From positions 372,001-436,000 of the forward strand of contig NZ_FOZS01000002.1 in assembly GCF_900116205.1 (NCBI RefSeq): a stretch of 64,000 nt of DNA, in the 5' to 3' direction. The position numbers were made by a program, and so were the translations under genes. The notes under the pieces were generated by a model. The model was not told where the DNA came from. It was given only the letters and a program-made list of their open reading frames with translations, and made no database searches. The stretch comes from Halostagnicola kamekurae (lineage in GTDB: Archaea; Halobacteriota; Halobacteria; Halobacteriales; Natrialbaceae). The number at the start of each line of letters is the position of its first letter. The stretch's first letter is position 1. This document shows positions 46,071 to 54,641 of the stretch, piece by piece.

Positions 46071-47612
46071 GTGACAGATCCGACATACGTTGGCGCAATC
46101 GATCAGGGAACGACCGGCACGCGGTTCATCGTCTTCGACCACGGCGGACAGGTCGTCGCGAACGCGTACGAGAAACACGAGCAGATCTACCCGGAACCCG
46201 GCTGGGTCGAACACGACCCGATGGAGATCTGGGACGCGACAAAGAGCGTCGTGACGACCGCGCTCGGCCAGGCGGGGATCAGCCCCGACCAACTCGAGGC
46301 CATCGGCGTGACCAACCAGCGCGAGACGACGCTGCTGTGGGACGCCGACTCCGGCAGACCGGTCCACAACGCGATCGTCTGGCAGGACCGGCGAACCACG
46401 GATCGAGTCGAACAGCTCGAGAGCGAGGGGATGGTCGAGGAGATCCGCGAGAAGACGGGCCTCGAGGCCGACGCCTACTTCTCCGCGACGAAAGCCGAGT
46501 GGCTGCTCGAGAACGCCGACCCGATCAAACTCGAGCGAAGTCGACCGGAGGACATCCGCGACCGCGCGGCTCAGGGCGAGGTGCTTTTCGGCACCATCGA
46601 TAGCTGGCTCATATACAACCTCACGGGCAACCACATCACCGAGGTGACCAACGCTTCGCGGACGATGCTGTACAACATCCACGACCTCGAGTGGGACGAC
46701 GACCTCCTCGCGGAGTTCGGGGTGCCCGAGGAGATGCTGCCCGAGGTTCGGCCCTCGAGCGACGACCAGACCTACGGCACGACGGATCCCGACGGATTCC
46801 TCGAGGCGGAAGTGCCGGTCGCCGGCGCGCTCGGCGACCAGCAGGCCGCGCTGTTCGGCCAGACGTGTTTCGATCCCGGCGAGGCCAAGAACACCTACGG
46901 AACGGGCTCGTTCTTCCTCATGAACACCGGCGAGGAGGCCGTCGAGAGCGATCACGGCCTGCTCACGACGATCGGGTTCCAGCGCTCTGGCGAACCGGTC
47001 CAGTACGCTCTCGAGGGCTCGATCTTCATCACCGGCGCGGCGATCGAGTGGCTCGAGGACGTCTCGCTCATCGACGATCCCGCGGAGACCGCGGAGCTGG
47101 CCCGGAGCGTCGACTCGACCGACGGCGTCTACGTCGTCCCTGCGTTCACGGGACTGGGCGCGCCCCACTGGGATCAGCGTGCACGCGGGACGATCCTCGG
47201 CATGACCCGCGGCACCCGCAAGGAACACATCGTTCGCGCGACCCTCGAGTCGATCGCCTACCAGACCCGCGACGTCGCCGAGGCGATGGAAGCCGACTCG
47301 GGCATCGAGATGACCTCGCTCAAGGTCGACGGCGGCGCGGTGAAGAACAACTACCTGTGTCAGTTGCAGGCCGACATCATCGGCTCGGAGATCTCGCGGC
47401 CGGTCGTCGACGAGACGACGGCGCTCGGATCGGCCTACGCGGCCGGCCTCGCCGTCGGCTACTGGGACGACGTCGAGGGACTGCGCGACAACTGGCAGGT
47501 GGATCGGGAGTTCGAACCGGAGATGAACGCCGACGCGGCCGACCGGATGTACGCTCGGTGGTCGGACGCGGTCGATCGATCGCGCGACTGGGCGCGGGAC
47601 GGGGAGGAGTGA
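46071..47612 (+). CDS. glpK: glycerol kinase
   Basis: 513 residues of the FGGY kinase family. AIDQGTTGTRFIVFD (about 9-23) is the phosphate-binding loop, GVTNQRETTLLWD near 83-95 and WQDRRT near 104-109 line the glycerol site, and the second FGGY signature falls near VKNNYLCQLQADIIGSE (about 425). The product phosphorylates glycerol to sn-glycerol 3-phosphate for GlpABC. The GTG start follows the inverted repeat at 46024. The next gene starts 3 nt after its stop, so the two are one operon. Confidence 0.97.
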   Translation: MTDPTYVGAIDQGTTGTRFIVFDHGGQVVANAYEKHEQIYPEPGWVEHDPMEIWDATKSVVTTALGQAGISPDQLEAIGVTNQRETTLLWDADSGRPVHNAIVWQDRRTTDRVEQLESEGMVEEIREKTGLEADAYFSATKAEWLLENADPIKLERSRPEDIRDRAAQGEVLFGTIDSWLIYNLTGNHITEVTNASRTMLYNIHDLEWDDDLLAEFGVPEEMLPEVRPSSDDQTYGTTDPDGFLEAEVPVAGALGDQQAALFGQTCFDPGEAKNTYGTGSFFLMNTGEEAVESDHGLLTTIGFQRSGEPVQYALEGSIFITGAAIEWLEDVSLIDDPAETAELARSVDSTDGVYVVPAFTGLGAPHWDQRARGTILGMTRGTRKEHIVRATLESIAYQTRDVAEAMEADSGIEMTSLKVDGGAVKNNYLCQLQADIIGSEISRPVVDETTALGSAYAAGLAVGYWDDVEGLRDNWQVDREFEPEMNADAADRMYARWSDAVDRSRDWARDGEE

Positions 47613-47615
47613 GCC

Positions 47616-48689
47616 ATGAACGGACTAGTGCTTCAGATTCCGATACTCGGCATGGAGTTCGAAGCGTTCGCCGTCCTGCTCATCGCGGCGCTTGCCGGCG
47701 GCGCGTTCGGTGCCGCACTCGGCGCGCTCCCCTCGTTCGTCTTCACCGGCTTCGTCGTCTTCCTCGGCGAGGGGCTCTTGATCCTCGAGGGAGCGATCGG
47801 CGGCCTCGACGTCGTTCCCTCGGGCGAACTCGCGACGGGCGTCACCGAGACGATCGGGTTCGGCCCGGTCACCGGCCCGCACATCGCCTTCGCCGGCGGC
47901 GTCGCCGCGACCGCCTACGCCGGGCGGAAGTATCCGGAGATGGAACCCAACGACTGGGACTACCACTTTGGGAAGGATATCCTCTACGCGTTCGGTACCA
48001 AACCCGACATCCTCGCGGTCGGCGCGGTCTTCGGCGCCCTCGGGATGCTCATCACGCAAGGACTGGACGCCGTCGGCTTCCCGACGGACAACATCGCGCT
48101 CTCGGTCGTGGCGACGGCGTTCCTGGCGCGACTCGCGTTCGGGTACCCGATCGTGGGTCGAGTCGGCGGCTCGAGCATCCTCGACATGTCGCCGTTCGAG
48201 CGCGAGGAAATGCGCGTGGCCGCCGACGGCGGGACCGAGAGCGACCGACTGGCGACCGAACCCTGGCTCCCTCACCAGTACGAGTGGGCCGGCGTGACCG
48301 CCATCGGGATCGTCGGCGGAATCCTCGGCGGCTTCATCTGGCTCCAGACCGGCAGCATCTTCCTCGGCTACGCCATCTCGGCGATGAGTCTGCTGTTTCT
48401 CAACCTCGGCGTCGAGAAGATCCCTGTCACCCACCACATCACGCTGCTGGGGTCGACGGGCGCGGTGATCGCGGCGGCGGCCATCGGGAGCGAGCCGATC
48501 GTGTTGCTCGTCGCGGGCGCGTTCGGCGCGATCAGCGCCCTCATCGGTGAACTGTCCCAGCGGGTGTTCTACTCGCACTCCGGGACGCACGTCGACCCGC
48601 CGGCGATGGCCATCGCCGCGTTCATGCTCGTGCTCGGGGTGCTCTATCTGGCTGGGCTCCTGCCTAACGCGGGCTATCTCGGGCTGTAA
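47616..48689 (+). CDS. glpK-linked polytopic membrane protein
   Basis: 357 residues with about nine or ten hydrophobic segments, many Gly/Ala-rich (ALAGGAFGAALGALPSFVF, GLLILEGAIGGL), and a central cytoplasmic loop (about residues 190-225). It has no MIP signature (NPA), so it is not an ordinary GlpF facilitator. The ATG lies 3 nt downstream of the glpK stop, so the gene is transcribed with glycerol kinase. A glycerol or glycerol-3-phosphate transporter is the natural hypothesis, based on position only. I do not recall an established family. Confidence 0.82.
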   Translation: MNGLVLQIPILGMEFEAFAVLLIAALAGGAFGAALGALPSFVFTGFVVFLGEGLLILEGAIGGLDVVPSGELATGVTETIGFGPVTGPHIAFAGGVAATAYAGRKYPEMEPNDWDYHFGKDILYAFGTKPDILAVGAVFGALGMLITQGLDAVGFPTDNIALSVVATAFLARLAFGYPIVGRVGGSSILDMSPFEREEMRVAADGGTESDRLATEPWLPHQYEWAGVTAIGIVGGILGGFIWLQTGSIFLGYAISAMSLLFLNLGVEKIPVTHHITLLGSTGAVIAAAAIGSEPIVLLVAGAFGAISALIGELSQRVFYSHSGTHVDPPAMAIAAFMLVLGVLYLAGLLPNAGYLGL

Positions 48690-48780
48690 CCGAGCCGGGA
48701 TTCGATCATCGTTTTTCTCCGTGCGATACCGGTAGCGGCTCGATTTACTCTCTGTACGTGGGTTCGAGAAACCGACGTGA

Positions 48781-48890
48781 GGTGGCGCGTGCTGGACCGC
48801 GGTGAGCGAATAGCGAACCGCGGTCCGACATCGTGCGAGGGATGAGTGAGCGACCGTCGGGAGCGAGCGAATCGGTTGGGGAGGGTGTGG
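48781..48890 (+). repeat. haloarchaeal intergenic repeat, copy 1
   Basis: A GC-rich stretch with nested inverted repeats: ACCGCGG and CCGCGGT around TGAGCGAATAGCGAA (48796-48824), then GTGCGAGGGATGAGTGAGCG and GAATCGGTTGGGGAGGGTG. The ends and several inner blocks (GGTG-CGCG-CTGG, GTGCGAGGG, GGTTGGGGAGG) recur in reverse orientation at 58701-58858. From memory similar stretches are common between genes in haloarchaeal genomes; no function is known to me. Confidence 0.45.
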
Positions 48891-49034
48891 TTACTCCTTG
48901 TTGCCACGATAGCAGAACGCTTGGGCTCACTCGAACCACTTTTCGAGTCGAAAACGGAGTTCCCGATGAGACCTCTCGAGCGCGAGCACACCCGAACCGA
49001 CCCCTTTAGGTCGCTCAGCCCTCGAGTGACGGCC

Positions 49035-49715
49035 ATGACCGCCGACCCACCGCTGGTTCTCGACATCGACGGCACGCTGACCCGGCCCGAGGGGTGGGGG
49101 ATCGACCCCCGGATCTTCGACCCGCTTCTCGAGTGGGACGCGCCGATCGTGATCGCGACCGGGAAGGCCTTCCCCTATCCCGTCGCGCTCTGTCACTTCG
49201 CCGGGATTCCGGAACTGGTCGTCGCCGAGAACGGCGGCGTCGTCTACACCGGCGACGACGTCTTCTTCACCGCCGACCGCGAGGCCGCCGAGGCCGTCGC
49301 GCGCGAGTACAAGGCCGCGGGCTACGGCCTCGGCTGGGGGCCCGAAGACACGGTCAACCGCTGGCGGGAGACGGAAATCGCCGTTCAGTACGACCAGCCG
49401 GTCGAACCGCTTCGGGCGATCGCCACCGACTACGGACTCGAGGTCGTGGACACGGGCTACGCCTACCACGTCAAGGACGCGGCACCGAACAAGGGCGATG
49501 GCGTTCGAACGATCGCCGAACACACCAATATCGATCTCGGCGAGGCCGTCGCCGTCGGCGACTCCGAGAACGACGTCTCGACGTTCGAGGTCGTCGACCG
49601 ATCGTTCGCCGTCGCCAACGCCGACGCGGCCGCTCGAGCGGCCGCCGACGAGGTGCTCGCGGACGCCCACGCGGACGGAACGCTGGCGTTGCTCGAGCGA
49701 ATTCGGTCCGCTTGA
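49035..49715 (+). CDS. HAD-family phosphoglycolate phosphatase
   Basis: 226 residues. The HAD nucleophile motif is LDIDGTLT (about 9-16), the second motif lies in IVIATGKAF (about 39-47), and the fourth in AVGDSENDVSTFEVV (about 170-184). The Cof-type cap sits between residues 85 and 150. The length and GTLTRPEGWGID resemble archaeal phosphoglycolate phosphatases, which clear 2-phosphoglycolate. The ATG is supported by a TATA-like CTTTAGG 25-30 nt upstream and a leaderless message. No other gene shares its operon. Confidence 0.87.
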   Translation: MTADPPLVLDIDGTLTRPEGWGIDPRIFDPLLEWDAPIVIATGKAFPYPVALCHFAGIPELVVAENGGVVYTGDDVFFTADREAAEAVAREYKAAGYGLGWGPEDTVNRWRETEIAVQYDQPVEPLRAIATDYGLEVVDTGYAYHVKDAAPNKGDGVRTIAEHTNIDLGEAVAVGDSENDVSTFEVVDRSFAVANADAAARAAADEVLADAHADGTLALLERIRSA

Positions 49716-50354
49716 GTCGCGGCTTTCGTTCCTCTCGCCCGGTGTGTCCCCATCGGCCGGGATTCCTTCCCACCGATCGGGGCGCGCGTGAACGGTCGAG
49801 TAATAACATATTGCTCCGAGTTCGACCCTTCAATACCGGTTTTCGAACCGTTCGATCGGAGTAATACGATACTACCTAGTTCTCTTTACGCGCACGATCG
49901 ATTGCGTCGATATCTCTCGTCGGGTCAGTTCTCTCGCGGTTATCGTTCGCCGTCCGATCGTCGCGAGACGCTCGTTGCCCGGCTACCGCCAGGGCGCTCA
50001 CCGGGACACCGCTGTACCACCGTACGCGTCCGACGCCCTCCTGTGCGTGCTCCCGGCGCTCTCTCGCACGGCCCGACTCTCACATAACTCGCGCGCGTGC
50101 CCACTCGAGCGAGCGCGCCGGTTGACAATCACTCGATTGCGACGCCGCGCGTCGCCCGTCGCGCCGGCGCGTTCGACCGCAACGGTGACTGACTTCGACT
50201 CGAAACCGCTCATTGTAGTTAATGTAGAACACTGCCGTTCCCGGCGTTAGCAAGCGCTCTCCGGCGGGAACACTCAATCTCTATTGAATATATTCACAAC
50301 TAGCACCTTCTGAATCAAAGGCTATATTTACTCGCCATCCAGTAGCTTGAGTCG
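49716..50354. other. 639-nt stretch without a recognised gene
   Basis: No frame with recognisable protein or haloarchaeal codon pattern. A hairpin-capable pair GTTCCCG (50231-50237) and CGGGAAC (50264-50270) lies about 100 nt before the next gene. AT-rich blocks at 49800-49870 and 50280-50330 could be promoters; CTATATTTAC near 50321 suits the gene at 50355. An unannotated small RNA is possible, but nothing in the sequence demonstrates it. Confidence 0.4.
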
Positions 50355-50681
50355 ATGATGTGGCAAGACTTCGTGTTCATGATTGGAAGTTCACTTTCGA
50401 TCGTCTTTCTCGCGCCGACGCTGCGCGACGTCAGTGCTCGCGTCCCGCTGGGGACGAGCGTTCCGTCGATGGTCGTCGGCGGAACCTACGCGTTCACGTT
50501 CACGACGCTCGGCATGACGTTTTCGGCGCTCGGGGCGATGGCGACGACGATCATGTGGTCGTTGATCGCGATGTATCGCTCGCCGGACGACGCCGCTCCC
50601 GTGCGCGGGTCGATTTCCAAGGCGACGCTGTTCGCTCGAGACGCTTGGAACGCGGCGAAACGCCGACCGCTGTTCCCGTAA
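50355..50681 (+). CDS. small membrane protein, 108 aa
   Basis: 108 residues starting MMWQDFVFMIGSSLSIVFLAPT. Two or three hydrophobic segments (about 6-22, 38-52, 55-72) are followed by a basic C-terminal tail (RDAWNAAKRRP). The N-terminal FMIGSSLSIVFLAPTLRD pattern is one I have seen in short haloarchaeal membrane proteins of unknown function. A TATA-like CTATATTTAC about 30 nt upstream fits a leaderless transcript; the start could be the second Met (50358). No partner gene in the same direction nearby. Confidence 0.7.
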   Translation: MMWQDFVFMIGSSLSIVFLAPTLRDVSARVPLGTSVPSMVVGGTYAFTFTTLGMTFSALGAMATTIMWSLIAMYRSPDDAAPVRGSISKATLFARDAWNAAKRRPLFP

Positions 50682-50896
50682 GGTAGTAGCCGTTCTCCCG
50701 CCAGACGACAGTTGCTCGGAGCCGTTTTTCTCGTCGGACGACCGTCGATAGAGGACGTACTCGAGTCGGCACGCCCGACCTTCTCGAGCGCACGCTCGAT
50801 CCTCCAGTCCGCGTATGATCCTCTGCTCGAGCGAGGGCCGCGTGGCGGTCCGACCGTCACCACACGTCTTTTGTCCCGGCACTGCGATGCTCGCCC

Positions 50897-51874
50897 ATGA
50901 GCGATTCAGACGAGACACTGCAGGTCTCCGACCCCGACTACCACAGCGAGAACCACACGGCCGCCCAGACGTGTGGCTGGACCGCGAACGCCCTGCGCGG
51001 GGAGGGCAAGTGCTACAAGAACATCTACTACGGAATCGAGTCCCACCGCTGTATCCAGATGACGCCCGTCGTGCGCTGTAACGAACGCTGCGTCTTTTGC
51101 TGGCGCGACCACGCGGGCCACGCCTACGAACTCGACGGCGTCGAGTGGGACGATCCCGAGGCGGTCGTCGACGCCTCGATCTCCCTCCAGAAGAAGCTCC
51201 TCTCGGGCTTCGGCGGGAACGAGAAGGTCCCCGACGAGGTGTTCGAGCAGGCGATGGAGCCGCGCCACGTCGCCATCTCCCTCGACGGCGAGCCGTCGTT
51301 GTACCCCTATCTCCCTGAGCTCATCGAGGCGTTCCACGACCGGGAGATTACCACGTTCCTCGTCTCGAACGGCACTCGCCCCGAGGTCATCCGCGAGTGC
51401 GATCCCACCCAGCTGTACATCAGCGTCGACGCGCCCGAACGCCACACCTTCGATCAGGTCGTTCAGGCGATGGAAGACGACGCCTGGGAGAAACTGCTCG
51501 AGACGATGGACGTCCTCGCCGGCAAAGACGAGACGCGGACGGTCCTGCGGACGACGCTGATCGACGGCGAGAACATGCACAGTCCGGACCTCTACGCGGC
51601 GTACTACCAGCGGGCCGATCCGGACTTCATCGAGCTCAAAGCCTACATGCACGTGGGACACTCTCGAGGCCGACTCGATCGAGACTCGATGCCCGACCAC
51701 GAGGAGATCGTGGCGTTCGCCGAGGACGTCAAAGAGCACATGCCGGAGTTCACCGAGTGTAAGGGCGTCCCCGCCTCGAACGTCGCCCTGCTCTCGAAGA
51801 CCAAAGACACCTGGGTGCCGAAGCTGAAGAAAGACAGCGAGTTCTGGGCGGACGACCCGCTAGCGAGCGACTGA
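50897..51874 (+). CDS. twy1: 4-demethylwyosine synthase TYW1
   Basis: 325 residues of the radical SAM superfamily. The cluster-binding motif is CNERCVFC (CxxxCxxC, near residue 62), followed by W-R-D. A second conserved cysteine set stands near the N terminus (AAQTCGWTANALRGEGKCYK). KKLLSGFGGNEKV and EPSLYPYLPELI are typical of archaeal TYW1. The enzyme makes the tricyclic imidazopurine at guanosine 37 of tRNA-Phe using pyruvate. The archaeal enzyme lacks the flavodoxin domain of yeast, as here. TATA-like CTTTTGTCC about 28 nt upstream supports this ATG. Confidence 0.95.
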   Translation: MSDSDETLQVSDPDYHSENHTAAQTCGWTANALRGEGKCYKNIYYGIESHRCIQMTPVVRCNERCVFCWRDHAGHAYELDGVEWDDPEAVVDASISLQKKLLSGFGGNEKVPDEVFEQAMEPRHVAISLDGEPSLYPYLPELIEAFHDREITTFLVSNGTRPEVIRECDPTQLYISVDAPERHTFDQVVQAMEDDAWEKLLETMDVLAGKDETRTVLRTTLIDGENMHSPDLYAAYYQRADPDFIELKAYMHVGHSRGRLDRDSMPDHEEIVAFAEDVKEHMPEFTECKGVPASNVALLSKTKDTWVPKLKKDSEFWADDPLASD

Positions 51875-52078
51875 CTGGGCTCCTGCGATCCGTCGGGGAG
51901 AGGACGGCCGAACGTATCTCGCTCGAACTCTCATCGGTCCGAAGCGGGTACCAGTGGCCTTTTGTCCGTGGTCTCCCGATGTGAGGTACCGCGAATAAAC
52001 GCTCGCAAACACCATCTCAGTTCTGGATTGCATTCCATATCCGGTATGCTTTTATGCGCACCGATCGAACTCCCGGCC

Positions 52079-52783
52079 ATGTCATCGGCAACCGAATCCG
52101 CGGTCGGGCACGACGAACTCGCGGTTCTCAAACTTCTCGCGCTCGAGGGCGGACTCTTCGGCGACGTGAAGATCTCCTGTTCTGCGCTCGCCGATCGGCT
52201 CGACGCCTCGAACCAGACGGCCTCGCGTCGGCTCCAGCGACTCGAGAGCGCGGACCTGGTCGAGCGCGAAACCGTAAGCGACGGCCAGTGGGTCGTCGTC
52301 ACCGATGAGGGCGAACGCATGCTCCGGGCCGAATACGAGGATTACCGTCGCATCTTCGAGACGGGCGCGGAGGTCGAACTCGAGGGGACGATCACCAGCG
52401 GAATGGGCGAGGGGCGCCACTACATCTCGCTGCCCGGCTACCAGCGACAGTTCGAGGAGCGACTGGGCTACGACCCGTTCCCCGGAACGCTCAACGTCGA
52501 CCTCCGCGAGGACAGCGTTCGACGCCGCAGCGCGATGTCGTCGCTCGAGCCCGTTCCGATCGACGGCTGGGAGGACGACGACCGGACCTACGGCCCGGCG
52601 GTCTGCTATCCGGCGACCGTCGAGACGGCCGACGGCGAGACCTACGAAACCGCACACACGATCGCGCCCGAGCGAACGCACCACGACGACGACCAGCTCG
52701 AGGTCATCGCCCCCGACAAACTCCGGGAGGAACTCGACCTCGAGGACGACGATCACGTGACGGTCTCCGTGGGTGATCGGTGA
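52079..52783 (+). CDS. ribK: winged-helix / CTP-dependent riboflavin kinase fusion (RibK, RbkR-type)
   Basis: 234 residues. The N-terminal 90 residues are a winged helix ([32 protein letters not shown], then [13 protein letters not shown]). Residues 95-234 are the archaeal CTP-dependent riboflavin kinase: [17 protein letters not shown] (about 101-117), [12 protein letters not shown] (about 134-145) and a terminal LRDxLxLEDDD-like part. The fusion matches archaeal RbkR proteins, which make FMN and also repress riboflavin genes. ATG 52079 is supported by a TATA-like CTTTTATG 25-30 nt upstream. Its stop overlaps the ribB start (TGATG), so the pair is coupled. Confidence 0.93.
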   Translation: MSSATESAVGHDELAVLKLLALEGGLFGDVKISCSALADRLDASNQTASRRLQRLESADLVERETVSDGQWVVVTDEGERMLRAEYEDYRRIFETGAEVELEGTITSGMGEGRHYISLPGYQRQFEERLGYDPFPGTLNVDLREDSVRRRSAMSSLEPVPIDGWEDDDRTYGPAVCYPATVETADGETYETAHTIAPERTHHDDDQLEVIAPDKLREELDLEDDDHVTVSVGDR

Positions 52784-53475
52784 TGCGGACGGAGACCGGA
52801 CCCGGAACGGAGCCGCAGTCGACGCTCTCCGAGAGCGAGTTCCGGCGGTCCCTCGAGTCGTTCCGCTCGGGCGAGCCGCTTCTCGTTCACGACGCCGCGG
52901 ATCGCGAGGGCGAGACGGATCTCATCTATCACGCGGACGCCGTCACCCCCGACGCCGTCGCTCGCCTGCGCAACGACGCGGGCGGGCTCGTCTGCGTCGC
53001 GCTCTCACACGATGTCGCCGAGGCGTTCGACCTGCCGTTTTTCACCGACGAGGTCGACCACCCCGCGGCGGCCGACCACGAACTGGGCTACGACGAACGC
53101 TCCTCGTTTTCCTTTACCGTCAACCATCGGGACACGTACACGGGAATCACAGACAGCGACCGCTCGACGACGATCCGCGCCCTCGGGGAGGCCGCCGCCG
53201 AGCCGTCGGCGACCGACTTCGCGGCGGAATTTCGCGTCCCCGGACACGTCCACCTCCTCAGAGCCGCCCCGGACCTGCTCGCCCAGCGGGAGGGCCACAC
53301 CGAACTGGGGCTGGCGCTCGCGGACGCCGCCGATCTCACTCCCGCGGTCGTCGTCTGCGAGATGCTCGACGACGAAACGGGCGAGGCGCTTACCCCCGCG
53401 GACGCCCGCGCATACGCCGATCGCTACGACTTCGCCTACCTCGAGGGACGCGACGTGCTCGAGCGTCTCGGCTGA
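52783..53475 (+). CDS. ribB: 3,4-dihydroxy-2-butanone 4-phosphate synthase
   Basis: 230 residues. The family shows as an acidic metal-binding loop DAADREGETDLIYHAD (about 38-53), VCVALSHDVAEAFDLPF (about 68-84), FSFTVNHRDTYTGITDSDRSTTIR (split over about 107-130) and GHVHLLRA (about 149). It makes the four-carbon precursor of riboflavin from ribulose 5-phosphate. No GTP cyclohydrolase II domain is fused, as expected in archaea. The ATG overlaps the ribK stop, and regulation through the RbkR-type upstream protein is likely. Confidence 0.93.
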   Translation: MRTETGPGTEPQSTLSESEFRRSLESFRSGEPLLVHDAADREGETDLIYHADAVTPDAVARLRNDAGGLVCVALSHDVAEAFDLPFFTDEVDHPAAADHELGYDERSSFSFTVNHRDTYTGITDSDRSTTIRALGEAAAEPSATDFAAEFRVPGHVHLLRAAPDLLAQREGHTELGLALADAADLTPAVVVCEMLDDETGEALTPADARAYADRYDFAYLEGRDVLERLG

Positions 53476-53549
53476 GTTCCGCGTCGATACGCTCGAGTGA
53501 GTTTTGTGTCGACACGCCTCGAGTGAGTTCTGCGTCAGTATTCCTCGGC
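53473..53549 (+). repeat. three degenerate 25-26-bp tandem units after ribB
   Basis: Three units each beginning TGAGTT and holding GTGTC- or GCGTC-like cores: 53473-53497, 53498-53523 and 53524-53549. The first TGA is the ribB stop, so the unit has been copied from the 3' end of the gene. It looks like a recent slippage product with no evident function. Confidence 0.6.
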
Positions 53550-53626
53550 TGACCCGTCGCCGTCGATCGCAGCGAGTCCGATCGAAACCGCGAACGTTCA
53601 TTACGGAGCGTTACGTCTGCCCGCGT

Positions 53627-54556
53627 ATGGGATTCGACGAGATGGACGTCGACACGATCTGGATGGACGGCGAGTTTGTCGACTGGGACGACGCACAGAT
53701 TCACGTGTTGACCCACGGACTTCACTACGGCAGCGGCGTGTTCGAGGGGGCACGCTGTTATGACACCGAGCAGGGGCCGGCGATCTTCCGCTGGGACGAG
53801 CACTTGGAACGACTGTATCAGTCGTGCAAGCCCTACGAGATGGAGATCGACCACTCTCGAGCGGAACTGACCGAGGCGACCGTCGAACTCATCCAGCGAC
53901 AGGATCTCGCGTCGTGTTACATCCGCCCGATCGCGTTCTACGGCTACAACTCGCTGGGTGTCAGCCCCGGTGACTGCCCGACCAGAACCGCCATCGCCGT
54001 CTGGCCGTGGGGGGCCTACCTCGGCGAGGACGCCCTCGAGAACGGCATCGAGGTGATGGTCTCCTCGTGGCGAAAACACGCCTCGAGCCAGATTCCGACG
54101 AACGCGAAGACGACGGGGCTGTACGTCAACAGCATGCTCGCGGGCGAGGAGGCGCGCCGAAACGGCTACGCGGAAGCGATCGTCCTCAACAAAGAAGGCG
54201 ACGTGGCGGAGGGGCCCGGCGAAAACCTGTTTATGGTCCGTGACGGCGAGATCTACACGCCGGGGCTGTCCGAATCGATCCTCGACGGCATCACGCGCGA
54301 TACAGTCATCACGCTCGCCGAAGACCTCGGCTACACCGTCCACGACACCGTCTCGATCTCACGCGGCGAACTCAACACGGCCGACGAACTGTTCTTTACC
54401 GGCTCCGCCGCGGAAGTGACTCCAATCAGAAAAGTCGACAACGTCGTCATCGGCGACGGCTCTCGCGGTCCGGTGACCGAAGAGCTCCAGTCGAAGTTCT
54501 TCGAAGTCGTCGAACGCCGAACCGACGAGTACGACGAGTGGTTCGATTACGTCTAG
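53627..54556 (+). CDS. ilvE: branched-chain amino acid aminotransferase
   Basis: 309 residues of the class IV PLP transaminases. HVLTHGLHYGSGVFEGAR (about 24-41) shapes the substrate pocket, the PLP lysine is in TNAKTTGLYVNS (about 162), and EGPGENLFMV (about 196-205) followed by LDGITRDTV carries the phosphate-binding cup. It catalyses the last step of Val, Leu and Ile synthesis. The ATG is preceded by a TATA-like CATTACGG about 28 nt upstream, again a leaderless transcript. Not adjacent to other branched-chain genes. Confidence 0.94.
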   Translation: MGFDEMDVDTIWMDGEFVDWDDAQIHVLTHGLHYGSGVFEGARCYDTEQGPAIFRWDEHLERLYQSCKPYEMEIDHSRAELTEATVELIQRQDLASCYIRPIAFYGYNSLGVSPGDCPTRTAIAVWPWGAYLGEDALENGIEVMVSSWRKHASSQIPTNAKTTGLYVNSMLAGEEARRNGYAEAIVLNKEGDVAEGPGENLFMVRDGEIYTPGLSESILDGITRDTVITLAEDLGYTVHDTVSISRGELNTADELFFTGSAAEVTPIRKVDNVVIGDGSRGPVTEELQSKFFEVVERRTDEYDEWFDYV

Positions 54557-54641
54557 GGAGCGCCCGTCGAAACGGGTCCCGAAATACGCCGTACGAAACC
54601 GTCGTTTCTCGAGAGCCGCCCGTTTCGAGTCTCCACGCGAA

